Source: Betaproteobacteria bacterium UBA5216 (GTDB lineage: Bacteria > Pseudomonadota > Gammaproteobacteria > Burkholderiales > SG8-41). Taken from it: a DNA stretch of 20,123 nt. The stretch is taken from contig DHVE01000095.1 of the NCBI GenBank assembly GCA_002412495.1, positions 1 through 20,123 on the forward strand. The letters run 5' to 3'. The translations under genes and the position numbers were made by a program. Positions 1 through 7,563 of the stretch are shown here, in pieces (the first letter of the stretch is position 1; every line of letters starts with the position of its first letter). The notes beneath the pieces were generated by a model that was given only the letters and a program-made list of their open reading frames with translations, was not told where the DNA came from and did no database searches.

Positions 1-2795
1 AAGTCGATCATCATGATCGCGTTTTTCTTGACGATGCCCACCAGCATGATGATGCCAACGTAGGCATACATATTGAGCGGCATGTTAAACAGCATCAGCG
101 TCGCCAGCGCGCCCATGCCGGCCGTAGGCAGGCCCGACAAAATGGTGATCGGGTGGATGTAGCTTTCATACAAAATGCCCAGCACCAGATAGATCACGAA
201 AATCGCCATTACCAGCAGCATGCCCATGCCGGCCAGCGAGGATTGAAACACCTGGGCCGCGCCCTGATAGCTGCCGATCAGCGTGGAAGGTGCCTTGATT
301 TCCAGCATCGCCGCGTTGACGCGCTCAATGGCATCCCCCAGCGCGATGCCCGGCGCGAGGTTGAACGAAAGGGTGACCGAGGGGAGTTGGCCAAGGTGGC
401 TGATACTCAAGGGGCCCAGGCTGCGTGAAAGTTTGGCCACGGCATTGAGCGGCACCAGCGCGCCGGTATTCGAGCGCACGTAAATCATCGACAGCGCCGA
501 GGGGTCGTTTTGAAACTTGGGATCGAGTTCGAGGATCACCCAGTACTGGTTGCTCGAGGTATAGATGGTCGACACCTGCCGCTGGCCGAAAGCGTTGTAG
601 AGCGTGTTCTCGATCTGCTGCGCGGTGATGCCCAACGCGGATGCCTTGTTGCGGTCGATGTCGATGGTGACTTGCGGGTTGGCGATTTGCAGATCGCTGG
701 TAACGTCCTGAAAGCCCGGCAGCTTGGAGAGTTTTTCCAAAATGATGGGCACCCAATGGAACAATTCCTCGGTATCGGCATTTTGCAACGTGTATTGATA
801 CTGCGTCTTGGTGAGCTGGCCCCCGATGCGGATGGTGGGGATGTTCTGTAAAAACACTTTCAGTCCCGGCACCACGCCCAGCTTCGGCCGCAACCGCTGG
901 ATGATTTCGTCGGGCGTGCCGCGCTCGGTGCGCGGCTTTAACACGATGAACATGCGCCCCGCGTTGAGCGAGGACGCGCCGCCGCCGCCCTGTCCGATGA
1001 ACGACATGACCGATTCCACCGCGGCATCTTCTTTTACGAGGGCGGCCGCCTGTTGCTGCAGACGCGCCATTTCGTCAAATGACACATCCTGCGCGGCTTC
1101 GGTGAACGCGAACAACTGACCGGAATCCTCGCTCGGCAGAAAATCCTTGGGCATCTTGACGAACATCCAGCCGGTGACCACGAATATCGCGATGAAAACC
1201 ACCATGGTGAAGCGGCTGTGCCGCAATACCCAGCGTAAAGTCACGTCATAGGCATTTTTCCAGGCTTCGAACAGACGCTCCAGCGCGTTGTAAAGCCAGC
1301 CGTGCCGGGCGTTGTGCTGGGGTTTCAGCCAGCGCGCGCACAGCATCGGCGTCAGTGTCAGCGAGACCACGCCGGAGACCAGCACCGCCGCCATGATGGT
1401 GATCGCGAATTCGTTCAGGAGCCGTCCCAGCATGCCGCTCATGAACAGCACGGGGATGAACACCGCCGCCAGCGACAGCGTCATCGACAAAATGGTGAAG
1501 GCGATTTCTTTCGAGCCGTCGAGCGTGGCGTGCATCGCACTCTTGCCCATCTCCATGTGGCGCGAGATGTTTTCCAGCATCACGATGGCGTCGTCCACCA
1601 CGAACCCCACGCACAGCGTCAGCGCCATCAACGATAGATTGTTCAGGCTGAAGCCGAATAAATGCATGATGGCGAAGGTGCCGACGATCGACATCGGCAG
1701 CGCCAGGCTGGGAATCAGTGTTGCTGAAAAGTTTCGTAAAAACAAGAAGATAACCATCACCACCAGCGCCAGTGCGAGAATCAGGCTGAACTGCACCTCT
1801 TCCACCGATTCGCGTATCGATACTGAGCGGTCGTAGAGCACGTTGATTTCCACGCTGGGCGGAATCTGCTCGCGAAAGGTGGGGAGGATTTTCTTGATCG
1901 CATCGACGACTTCGATGGTGTTGGTGCCGGGCTGGCGCTGAATGGCGAGCACGATGCCGCGCTTGCCGTTGTGCCATGCGGCCACCTTGTCGGTTTGCAC
2001 GCTGTCGATCACGCGGCCGAGTTCACCCAGCCGCACCGGCGAACCATTGCGGTAGGTCACGATCAGCGATCGGTAGCCGCCCGCACTGGTGAGCTGGCCG
2101 CTGGCGTTGAGCGTGTAGGCGCGATGCTCGCCGTAGAGCGTGCCGGTGGGCAGGTTGGCATTGTGCTGGTCGATTACGGTCTGCACTTCGTCCAGACCAA
2201 TGCCGCGCGAGGCGAGCGCGCGCGGATCGACCTGCACATGCACCGCGAATTTTTGCGTGCCGAACACCTGCACCTGCGCCACGCCAGAAATCGTCGAGAT
2301 GCGTTGGGCCATCAGCGTTTGCGCGTATTCGTCCACCGTCCACATCGGCAGCGCGTCCGAGGTGAGCGCCAGCAAAAAGATCGACGCGTCGGCCGGATTG
2401 ACCTTGCGGAATGACGGCGGTGTCGTCATGGTAGGCGGCAATTGCCGAATGGCGCGCGAAATGGCCGACTGCACGTCTTGCGCGGCAGCGTCGATGTTGC
2501 GATCAAGCGAAAATTGCATGGTGATCGATGTCGCACCGAGCGTACTGGTGGAAGTCATCGAATCGATGCCGGCGATCAGCGAAAATTCCTTTTCCAGCGG
2601 TAGCGCCACCGCGGACGCCATGGTCTCGGGGCTGGCGCCCGGCAGATTGGCGTTGACCTGGATGGTGGGGAAATCCACGTTCGGCAGCGCCGACACCGGC
2701 AGCGCGCGATACGCAAGAATGCCGAAGGCGAGGATGCCAATCATCAGCAGCCCGGTCATGACCGGGCGTTTAATGAACAGTTCGGAAAGGTTCAT
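1..2795 (-). CDS. RND multidrug efflux permease (HAE1 family, MdtB/MdtC-like), C-terminus cut by window edge
   Basis: Inner-membrane proton-driven pump of a tripartite efflux system; exports drugs or other amphiphiles together with a periplasmic adaptor and an outer-membrane channel. The frame is open from ATG at 2795 to the window edge, giving about 931 residues of a family that is usually 1,020-1,060 long. The N-terminus MNLSELFIKRPVMTGLLM is the typical HAE1 start. TM4 carries GFVVDDAIVMLENI with the Asp pair at about residues 401-402, and TM10 carries GIVKKNAIM with the relay Lys at about 924 near the edge. These match the proton-relay Asp-Asp and Lys of AcrB, so the pump looks functional as far as seen. 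It starts 7 bases after the adaptor gene stop, so the two are co-transcribed. A second permease or an OprM-like channel may lie beyond the edge. Substrate is unknown. Confidence 0.93.
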   Translation of the reverse strand, partial: MNLSELFIKRPVMTGLLMIGILAFGILAYRALPVSALPNVDFPTIQVNANLPGASPETMASAVALPLEKEFSLIAGIDSMTSTSTLGATSITMQFSLDRNIDAAAQDVQSAISRAIRQLPPTMTTPPSFRKVNPADASIFLLALTSDALPMWTVDEYAQTLMAQRISTISGVAQVQVFGTQKFAVHVQVDPRALASRGIGLDEVQTVIDQHNANLPTGTLYGEHRAYTLNASGQLTSAGGYRSLIVTYRNGSPVRLGELGRVIDSVQTDKVAAWHNGKRGIVLAIQRQPGTNTIEVVDAIKKILPTFREQIPPSVEINVLYDRSVSIRESVEEVQFSLILALALVVMVIFLFLRNFSATLIPSLALPMSIVGTFAIMHLFGFSLNNLSLMALTLCVGFVVDDAIVMLENISRHMEMGKSAMHATLDGSKEIAFTILSMTLSLAAVFIPVLFMSGMLGRLLNEFAITIMAAVLVSGVVSLTLTPMLCARWLKPQHNARHGWLYNALERLFEAWKNAYDVTLRWVLRHSRFTMVVFIAIFVVTGWMFVKMPKDFLPSEDSGQLFAFTEAAQDVSFDEMARLQQQAAALVKEDAAVESVMSFIGQGGGGASSLNAGRMFIVLKPRTERGTPDEIIQRLRPKLGVVPGLKVFLQNIPTIRIGGQLTKTQYQYTLQNADTEELFHWVPIILEKLSKLPGFQDVTSDLQIANPQVTIDIDRNKASALGITAQQIENTLYNAFGQRQVSTIYTSSNQYWVILELDPKFQNDPSALSMIYVRSNTGALVPLNAVAKLSRSLGPLSISHLGQLPSVTLSFNLAPGIALGDAIERVNAAMLEIKAPSTLIGSYQGAAQVFQSSLAGMGMLLVMAIFVIYLVLGILYESYIHPITILSGLPTAGMGALATLMLFNMPLNMYAYVGIIMLVGIVKKNAIMMID

Positions 2796-2802
2796 GGCGT
2801 GC

Positions 2803-4008
2803 TCACGACTTTTTGGCGTCGGATCTGACGATGACCCGCATGCCGGGGATCAGCCGCGATTGTCCGCTGGTAACCACTTGTTCGCCCGCCGCAAGCCCTT
2901 TGCCAATTACCGTGATAGGGCCATCGGCGCGCTCGACGGCAACCTCGCGCATTTCAGCCGCGCCCGACTTGACCACATAAACGTACTGGCCCTTGGGTCC
3001 CGTCTGGATGGACTGCGACGGCACCACGATGGCGTTCTGCTGCTCGTTCAGCGTGACCGAGGCGGTGACGAATTGTCCCGGCCACAGCGACTTGTCCTTG
3101 TTGGGAAACGTGGCACGTAGCCGTACCGTGCCGGTGCTCGCATCCACCGTGTTGTCGACAAAGGCCAGCGTACCGCTGACCGGCGCCTCGGTGGCGCCGG
3201 TACCGGCTGCACCCTGCGGTTGCGCCTCCACCGTCAGTTTGCCGGCGGCCATGTATTTGCGGATCACGCCCAGATATTGTTCCGGCACCGCGAAGCTGAC
3301 GTAAATCGGCGAAAGCTGGTTGATGATCACCAGCGACACGGTGTCGTTGGCCTTCACCAGATTGCCTTGCTGAATGAGAATTTTTCCGGCGCGACCTTCA
3401 ATCGGCGAACGAATTACCGCGTATTCGGTTTGCAGGCGTGCGTTTTCAACCGTGGCTTCGTCGGCGCGCACCGTCGCCTCGGCGGTATCGACGTTGGTGC
3501 GAAACTGAGCGTAGGCATCCTGCGACACGAAGCCTTTTTGCAGCAAGTCCTTGTAGCGCGCTTCCTGCGCGCGCGCGCGTTCGAGTTGCGCCTTGTCGCG
3601 CGCCAGCGCCGCCTGCGCCTGCTGCAACTGCGCGTGCAGCGGCCGCGCATCGATCTCGAACAATACCTGCCCTTGCGCGACGTCCTGCCCGTCGCCGAAG
3701 CCGACCTTGACGACCTGCCCATCGATCCGCGACTTGATCGCCACCGTGGTTTGCACTTCGACATTGCCGATCGCCTGTACCTTCAACGGAACGGCTTGTT
3801 CGGCGACCGTGGCGACGATGACGGGTATGGCTGGCGCCTCCTTGCCCTTCTTGTCGGACGCGGTTTTTTTATCGCTTTTGTTGGTGCCGCTGCCACTCTT
3901 GTCACTCTTGCCGCCGGTGTTGGCGTCACCGAAATAGCCGCAGCCGGCCAATGCCAGGGCTGCCAGCCAGGCGAATGTCCCGTTAAATCTGCTCGAATAT
4001 GCGCTCAT
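2803..4008 (-). CDS. RND efflux periplasmic adaptor (membrane-fusion lipoprotein, MdtA-like)
   Basis: Periplasmic adaptor linking the downstream RND permease to an outer-membrane channel. The start at 4008 (401 residues) is chosen because it gives a clean lipoprotein signal peptide with lipobox LAGC (Cys23) and has a GGAG-type ribosome site just upstream; an in-frame upstream start at 4101 would bury the signal behind 31 unrelated residues. After Cys23 comes a Lys/Ser/Gly-rich linker (about residues 26-57), then a barrel-sandwich (lipoyl) half with SRIDGQVVKVGFGDGQ, a coiled-coil hairpin rich in Gln, Ala and Arg (about 120-185), the second lipoyl half (VIRSPIEGRAGKILIQQGN) and beta-barrel and membrane-proximal domains. 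Gly follows the lipid Cys, not Asp, so outer-membrane sorting is possible. Forms an operon with the permease gene. Confidence 0.92.
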   Translation of the reverse strand: MSAYSSRFNGTFAWLAALALAGCGYFGDANTGGKSDKSGSGTNKSDKKTASDKKGKEAPAIPVIVATVAEQAVPLKVQAIGNVEVQTTVAIKSRIDGQVVKVGFGDGQDVAQGQVLFEIDARPLHAQLQQAQAALARDKAQLERARAQEARYKDLLQKGFVSQDAYAQFRTNVDTAEATVRADEATVENARLQTEYAVIRSPIEGRAGKILIQQGNLVKANDTVSLVIINQLSPIYVSFAVPEQYLGVIRKYMAAGKLTVEAQPQGAAGTGATEAPVSGTLAFVDNTVDASTGTVRLRATFPNKDKSLWPGQFVTASVTLNEQQNAIVVPSQSIQTGPKGQYVYVVKSGAAEMREVAVERADGPITVIGKGLAAGEQVVTSGQSRLIPGMRVIVRSDAKKS

Positions 4009-4069
4009 CAATGCTCCGCTAGTCACCGGGCTGGTGGCCGTGCCCGGTATGCCGCTAAATTGTCGCCAT

Positions 4070-4103
4070 GTCGCGACGTCGCCACGTGGCTGCGTCACCA
4101 CGT
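4070..4103. promoter_or_regulatory. Cluster of small palindromes upstream of the efflux adaptor gene (possible operator)
   Basis: The 132-base gap between the hydrolase stop and the adaptor start holds GTCGCGAC (4070-4077), the 10-base palindrome GCCACGTGGC (4081-4090), and an inverted pair ACGTGG / CCACGT (4084-4089 and 4098-4103) with an 8-base spacer. RND operons are commonly controlled by TetR- or MarR-type repressors that bind such sites, but no regulator gene is present here and no convincing -10/-35 pair was found. Operator function is therefore inference. Confidence 0.25.
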
Positions 4104-4140
4104 CAATACCTTGCAGGTTGTAACAAGTCGCCGCAGGTTA

Positions 4141-5310
4141 TCAGGAACGAACCAGTTTATCCTCGAACCAGTCCCACATGGTCGCCACGCCCAACGTGAG
4201 GTAATCGCGCTGGCAGTGCTGCGAGCCGCCTTCTTCGGCGGTGAATACGCGCAGCGTCTTGTCGCTGGAGCCGGACGCATTGTAAAGTGCCTGCGCGTCG
4301 GCGAGCGAGATTTGTTCGTCTTCGGCGCCGTGTACGATCAGGAACGGGCAGCGCATTTTTTGCACCACGCCATCCAGCCGGAACGGCTCCAGTTTTTTCA
4401 GCGCCTCGTCGAGCGTGTTAACGCCCAATATCCACGTGATATGGTGACCGGGCACCGAGAGCGAAGTCTTGAATTTGGCGTCGATGCGTTTTTTCCAGGT
4501 GCCGTAGTAATCCCAGATCGCGCCCCATGCGATGCACGCCGCAAAGCGCGGTTCCATCGAGGCGATGCGCGGCGCGTAGTAGCCGCCGAGGCTGATGGCG
4601 ACCACGCCGACTTTTTTGGCATCCACGTCGGCGCGTTTTTCCAGCCAGTCCATGCACGCACTGCCCGCGACTTCATAGTCGTGGCGCAGCACGTTGCCGC
4701 GAAAGCGGATTGCCTCGCCAGTGCCGGGGCCGTCCATGATCAGGCACGAAATGCCGCGCTTGATCAGATCGGGAACGCCGCGCACGAACTGGATCTCCTT
4801 GGTGACATCAAGACCATCGAAAAATACCACGCACGGCGCGCGCTTGCCGTTGGTATTGGGTGCGGGCACGAAGTAGCCGGGCAGGCTTTCCTTGCCCATC
4901 GGCACTTCGACGATTTCGATTTTGAGGTCGGTGAGTTTGGCATGTTTGTGAAAGCAATCGACGCCGGTTTTGAAAGCGGCCAGCGCCTTGGCATCCTTGG
5001 GCGTGCGAAAGCGCTCCGCCATCTGGTAGTAGTTGCAGGCGCGCAGATACGCGGCCGCGGACGACACGCGATGCCCGCCGGATTCAAACCGCTCCGCGTG
5101 CGCACGCACGCCATCGGCGACTTTCACGCATGCGTCAAACCACGCCTCGTCGTCTTCCGGCGCGGCATCTTTCAGCAGTACGCCAATCTTGTGCAGCTCG
5201 CCGATATCCGAGCCGCCGTACGCCGCCGATCCCATCATGTTGATAAAGGCTGCGGACCAGCGGTAGTTGCCAGGGAAATACATGAAATACGGAGGTTCTT
5301 TCGTGGCCAT
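4141..5310 (-). CDS. Alpha/beta hydrolase, 2,6-dihydroxypseudooxynicotine hydrolase / FrsA-like
   Basis: Serine hydrolase of 389 residues with a helical N-terminal cap (about 1-130) and a C-terminal alpha/beta-hydrolase domain. Strand-turn features are visible: APCVVFFDGLD (158-168) for the oxyanion region, DGPGTGE (193-199), the nucleophile elbow AISLGG with Ser240, an acid in IVHGAEDEQ (Asp331), and GSQHCQRD with His365. This arrangement and length fit the FrsA/DUF1100 group, which includes the C-C bond hydrolase of nicotine catabolism; simple esterases also belong here, so the substrate is open. The start has AGGACG about 5 bases upstream. No signal peptide, so cytoplasmic. It lies 45 bases downstream of a Bug receptor gene on the same strand, suggesting that it acts on what that receptor imports. 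Confidence 0.8.
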   Translation of the reverse strand: MATKEPPYFMYFPGNYRWSAAFINMMGSAAYGGSDIGELHKIGVLLKDAAPEDDEAWFDACVKVADGVRAHAERFESGGHRVSSAAAYLRACNYYQMAERFRTPKDAKALAAFKTGVDCFHKHAKLTDLKIEIVEVPMGKESLPGYFVPAPNTNGKRAPCVVFFDGLDVTKEIQFVRGVPDLIKRGISCLIMDGPGTGEAIRFRGNVLRHDYEVAGSACMDWLEKRADVDAKKVGVVAISLGGYYAPRIASMEPRFAACIAWGAIWDYYGTWKKRIDAKFKTSLSVPGHHITWILGVNTLDEALKKLEPFRLDGVVQKMRCPFLIVHGAEDEQISLADAQALYNASGSSDKTLRVFTAEEGGSQHCQRDYLTLGVATMWDWFEDKLVRS

Positions 5311-5355
5311 GTTACGTCCTGTGGTTATGTGTAAATGGTGTTAAAAATCATATGC

Positions 5356-6351
5356 TTACTGCTTTGAAATGCCTGCGGCCCTGGCGACCCGCGCCCACTT
5401 GTCGATTTCTGCACGGATGAAATTGGCGTAATCGTCGGGGCCGAGGCCGCTGACTTCATGGCCTTGATTGACGAAAGCATCGCGGTGTTCCGGCGAGGCC
5501 AGTTGCTTGGACAACACATCATGCACGCGGGTGATGACCTCGCGCGGCGTTTTCGCGGGGGCAAGCATGCCGTTCCAGTTGTAGCTGACAAAACCCGCGA
5601 GTCCCTGTTCGGCAACGGTGGGCAAATTCGGCAGCAGCGGCGTACGCTTTTCAGAGGTCGCACCGATCGCGCGCAGGCGGCCCGATTGCAGCAGCGGCGC
5701 GCAGCCGGCGAACTGGATGATGGCGATTTCAATGTGGCCGGCGAGCAGATCAACAGTATATTGCGCCGCGCCCTTGTACGGCACATGGTTCATCTTGATG
5801 CCGGCCTGCGTGGCGAACAACTCGGTGGCGAAGTGACCCACCGTGCCCACGCCCGGCGAGCCATAGTTGATCTTGCCCGGCTGCGCCTTCGCCAGCGCGA
5901 CAAAATCTTTCACGCCTTTCACTGGCACGCTGGGGTGTATGCACAGGCAACTCGCGGTGCGGGCAATCAAAAAAATCGGCGCCAGATCACGCAGCGTGTC
6001 ATAGGGCATTTTCGCGTTCACGCTGGGTGAAACCGTCAGCGGGCCGGGATTGCCCGCGAGCAGCGTGTAACCGTCCGGCGCGGCGCGCACCACAGCGTCG
6101 CTGCCCGGCACGCCGCCACCACCGCCACGGTTTTCAACGATGAAATTTTGTCCCAGCGCGGCGCTTAATTGCTGTGCCGCCCAGCGGCCCTGCACATCGG
6201 TGGGCCCGCCGGGCACGAAGGGCACGATGACTCTCACCAAGCGATTGGGATAACCCTGTGCCGTGCCCGGCACGCCGGGTTGCGGTTGTGCCATGACGTA
6301 ATTCATCAGACACGACAAGAGCAGGCTCGCGATAATCGGTGGGGTGCGCAT
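5356..6351 (-). CDS. Tripartite tricarboxylate transporter (Bug/TctC-type) substrate-binding protein
   Basis: Periplasmic receptor of the tripartite tricarboxylate transporter family; binds a carboxylated small molecule and delivers it to a TctA/TctB permease. The start at 6351 gives 331 residues with a Sec signal peptide (MRTPPIIASLLLSCLMNYVMA, cut before Gln). Family signatures follow: RVIVPFVPGGPTDVQGR, VENRGGGGG, APDGYTLLAGN, INYGSPGVGTVGHFATELF, VPYKGAAQ and PTVAEQGLAGF. A longer in-frame start at 6492 would run through the heptanucleotide repeat and hide the signal peptide, so it was not used. No TctA/TctB neighbour is present. It is probably the first gene of a unit that continues into the alpha/beta hydrolase. 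Ligand is unknown. Confidence 0.9.
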   Translation of the reverse strand: MRTPPIIASLLLSCLMNYVMAQPQPGVPGTAQGYPNRLVRVIVPFVPGGPTDVQGRWAAQQLSAALGQNFIVENRGGGGGVPGSDAVVRAAPDGYTLLAGNPGPLTVSPSVNAKMPYDTLRDLAPIFLIARTASCLCIHPSVPVKGVKDFVALAKAQPGKINYGSPGVGTVGHFATELFATQAGIKMNHVPYKGAAQYTVDLLAGHIEIAIIQFAGCAPLLQSGRLRAIGATSEKRTPLLPNLPTVAEQGLAGFVSYNWNGMLAPAKTPREVITRVHDVLSKQLASPEHRDAFVNQGHEVSGLGPDDYANFIRAEIDKWARVARAAGISKQ

Positions 6352-6364
6352 CAATGGCGGATTC

Positions 6365-6417
6365 GGCAGGCGGTAGGTAGAAGGCAGACGGCAGGCGGCA
6401 GGCGGCAGGCGGCAGAA
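6365..6417. repeat. Heptanucleotide tandem repeat, unit GGCAGGC
   Basis: Five contiguous 7-base units at 6383-6417 (GGCAGAC, three GGCAGGC, GGCAGAA), preceded by GGCAGGC and GGTAGGT at 6365-6378 and a 4-base interruption. The array lies in the 5' leader of the Bug gene that starts at 6351, ending 14 bases before the ATG. A change in copy number would alter leader length but not the proposed coding frame. It is too short in unit length, and lacks spacers, to be a CRISPR. Confidence 0.75.
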
Positions 6418-6481
6418 GATAGAAGTAAGCAGACCAGGCGTTTGTTCACAGACGCAAACACGATAGATAGCGCTGTCGGGC

Positions 6482-6513
6482 TTGTCAATCATCGAGTGAA
6501 TGTCTGGTAAAAT
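6482..6513 (+). promoter_or_regulatory. Probable sigma-70 promoter for the crotonase gene (extended -10)
   Basis: TGGTAAAAT at 6505-6513 matches an extended -10 (TG-N-TAAAAT). TTGTCA at 6482-6487 could be a -35, but the spacer is 20 bases, longer than ideal, so the extended -10 probably carries most of the strength. It is followed about 40 bases later by the ribosome site AGGAG and the ATG at 6553. The 201-base gap between the two divergent start codons also holds the heptad repeat. Confidence 0.4.
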
Positions 6514-6552
6514 CCCGGCCTCGTTTCTTACATTAATTCAGGAGTGATGGTT

Positions 6553-7464
6553 ATGGCCGCTGCCAGGAAAAAAACCGCGAACAAGAGTGCCAAAAAGAGC
6601 AAGTACACGGACATTCTGTATGAGGTGAAAGACCAGGTTGCCTGGATCACCATCAACCGGCCGCGTGTTCTGAACTGCTTTCGCGAGCAAACGCTCGACG
6701 AGATGATCGATGCGTTCAAATCCACGCGCGAAGATCCGTCCATCGTATGCGCGGTGGTCACCGGCTCGGGCAACCAGTCGTTTTCGGCGGGCGGTGATTT
6801 CTATGCCATGAAGCGCCTGAATTTCAATAACGGCTATATGTGGAACGACCGCATGCTGGGGTTGGCAATGACCATTCGCGGCCTGCCCATTCCGGTGATC
6901 GCCATGATCAACGGCTGGTGCATGGGTGGCGGTCACGAACTCGCGCTGTGGTGCGATTTGGCGATTGCCTCTGAAAACGCAGTGCTGGGCCAAACCGGCG
7001 CCAAGGTCGGCGCTTGCCCGACCGTCGGTGCCACGCAATACATCCCGCGCATCATCGGCGAGCGTCTCGCGCGCGAAATGATTTTCTGTGCCCGCCGCTT
7101 CGGCGCGAAAGAGGCGGCCGAAGTCGGTCTGATCAACAAGTGCGTGCCGCAAAAAGACCTGCGCGCGGAAACCCTCAAGTGGTGCGAAACCATGAAGGGC
7201 CACAGTGCACTGACCATCCGCATGACCAAGAAATCGCTGAACTTCGAATCCGACCTTCTGTACGCCTCGTGGCAGCAGGGCATGGAACTGCTCGCGCACG
7301 TGTGGGGTTCCGAAGAAGCCGCCGAAGGCATGAACGCCTTCCTCGCCAAGCGCAAGCCGGATTTCCAGAAATTCAGATTGCGCGACAAGAAGATGCTGGC
7401 GCAGTATCTCGATGGCAATGCGCGTGATTTGAATGCGCCGCCGTCGATGCGGAAGAAGAAGTAA
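6553..7464 (+). CDS. Enoyl-CoA hydratase/isomerase (crotonase) family protein, MenB/BadI-like
   Basis: Acts on an acyl-CoA thioester in the cytoplasm; the exact reaction is not known. The start at 6553 (303 residues) is preferred because AGGAG at 6540-6544 is 8 bases upstream; the ATG at 6547 is too close. The crotonase fold is clear: VAWITINRP (29-37), the first oxyanion-hole loop FSAGGDF (77-83), and the second, NGWCMGGGHELALWCDLAIA (120-139). GQTGAKVGACP (147-157 region) and the following 40 residues resemble MenB and BadI, but the Ser-Phe-Asp that MenB has there reads Ala-Cys-Pro (154-156). Both ends are Lys-rich (ARKKTANKSAKKSK near the N-terminus, MRKKK at the C-terminus), unusual for this family. 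It is the first gene of the plus-strand unit with the CoA-transferase and VOC genes. Confidence 0.88.
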   Translation: MAAARKKTANKSAKKSKYTDILYEVKDQVAWITINRPRVLNCFREQTLDEMIDAFKSTREDPSIVCAVVTGSGNQSFSAGGDFYAMKRLNFNNGYMWNDRMLGLAMTIRGLPIPVIAMINGWCMGGGHELALWCDLAIASENAVLGQTGAKVGACPTVGATQYIPRIIGERLAREMIFCARRFGAKEAAEVGLINKCVPQKDLRAETLKWCETMKGHSALTIRMTKKSLNFESDLLYASWQQGMELLAHVWGSEEAAEGMNAFLAKRKPDFQKFRLRDKKMLAQYLDGNARDLNAPPSMRKKK

Positions 7465-7467
7465 GGG

Positions 7468-7551
7468 GTGAGGCGTGAGGCGCAAGAACATTCTCGCTCC
7501 TGCAAATGAGACGGAGGGGTTACGCCTCACACCTCACGTCTCACGCCTCAC
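7468..7551. repeat. Inverted heptanucleotide repeats (GTGAGGC / GCCTCAC)
   Basis: Two GTGAGGC units at 7468-7481 are followed, after a 42-base interval, by four units in the opposite sense at 7524-7551 (GCCTCAC, ACCTCAC, GTCTCAC, GCCTCAC). The arms 7468-7482 and 7523-7537 are complementary at 14 of 15 positions, so the RNA between the crotonase and CoA-transferase genes can form a large stem. This occupies nearly all of the 99-base gap. It could attenuate or stabilise the transcript. The 7-base period matches that of the array at 6365-6417, although the unit differs. Confidence 0.75.
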
Positions 7552-7563
7552 GGACACCCATCC

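Noticed and set aside
3220..5334. Very long open frame (704 codons) on the plus strand
   Set aside because: It runs antisense to the adaptor and hydrolase genes, has no recognisable domain, and is the expected result of GC-rich codon bias in the true minus-strand frames.
6352..6492. Longer start for the first Bug receptor
   Set aside because: The extra 47 residues are a translation of the heptad repeat and would place the signal peptide internally.
6365..7551. CRISPR array
   Set aside because: Repeat units are 7 bases with no unique spacers, and no cas genes are present.
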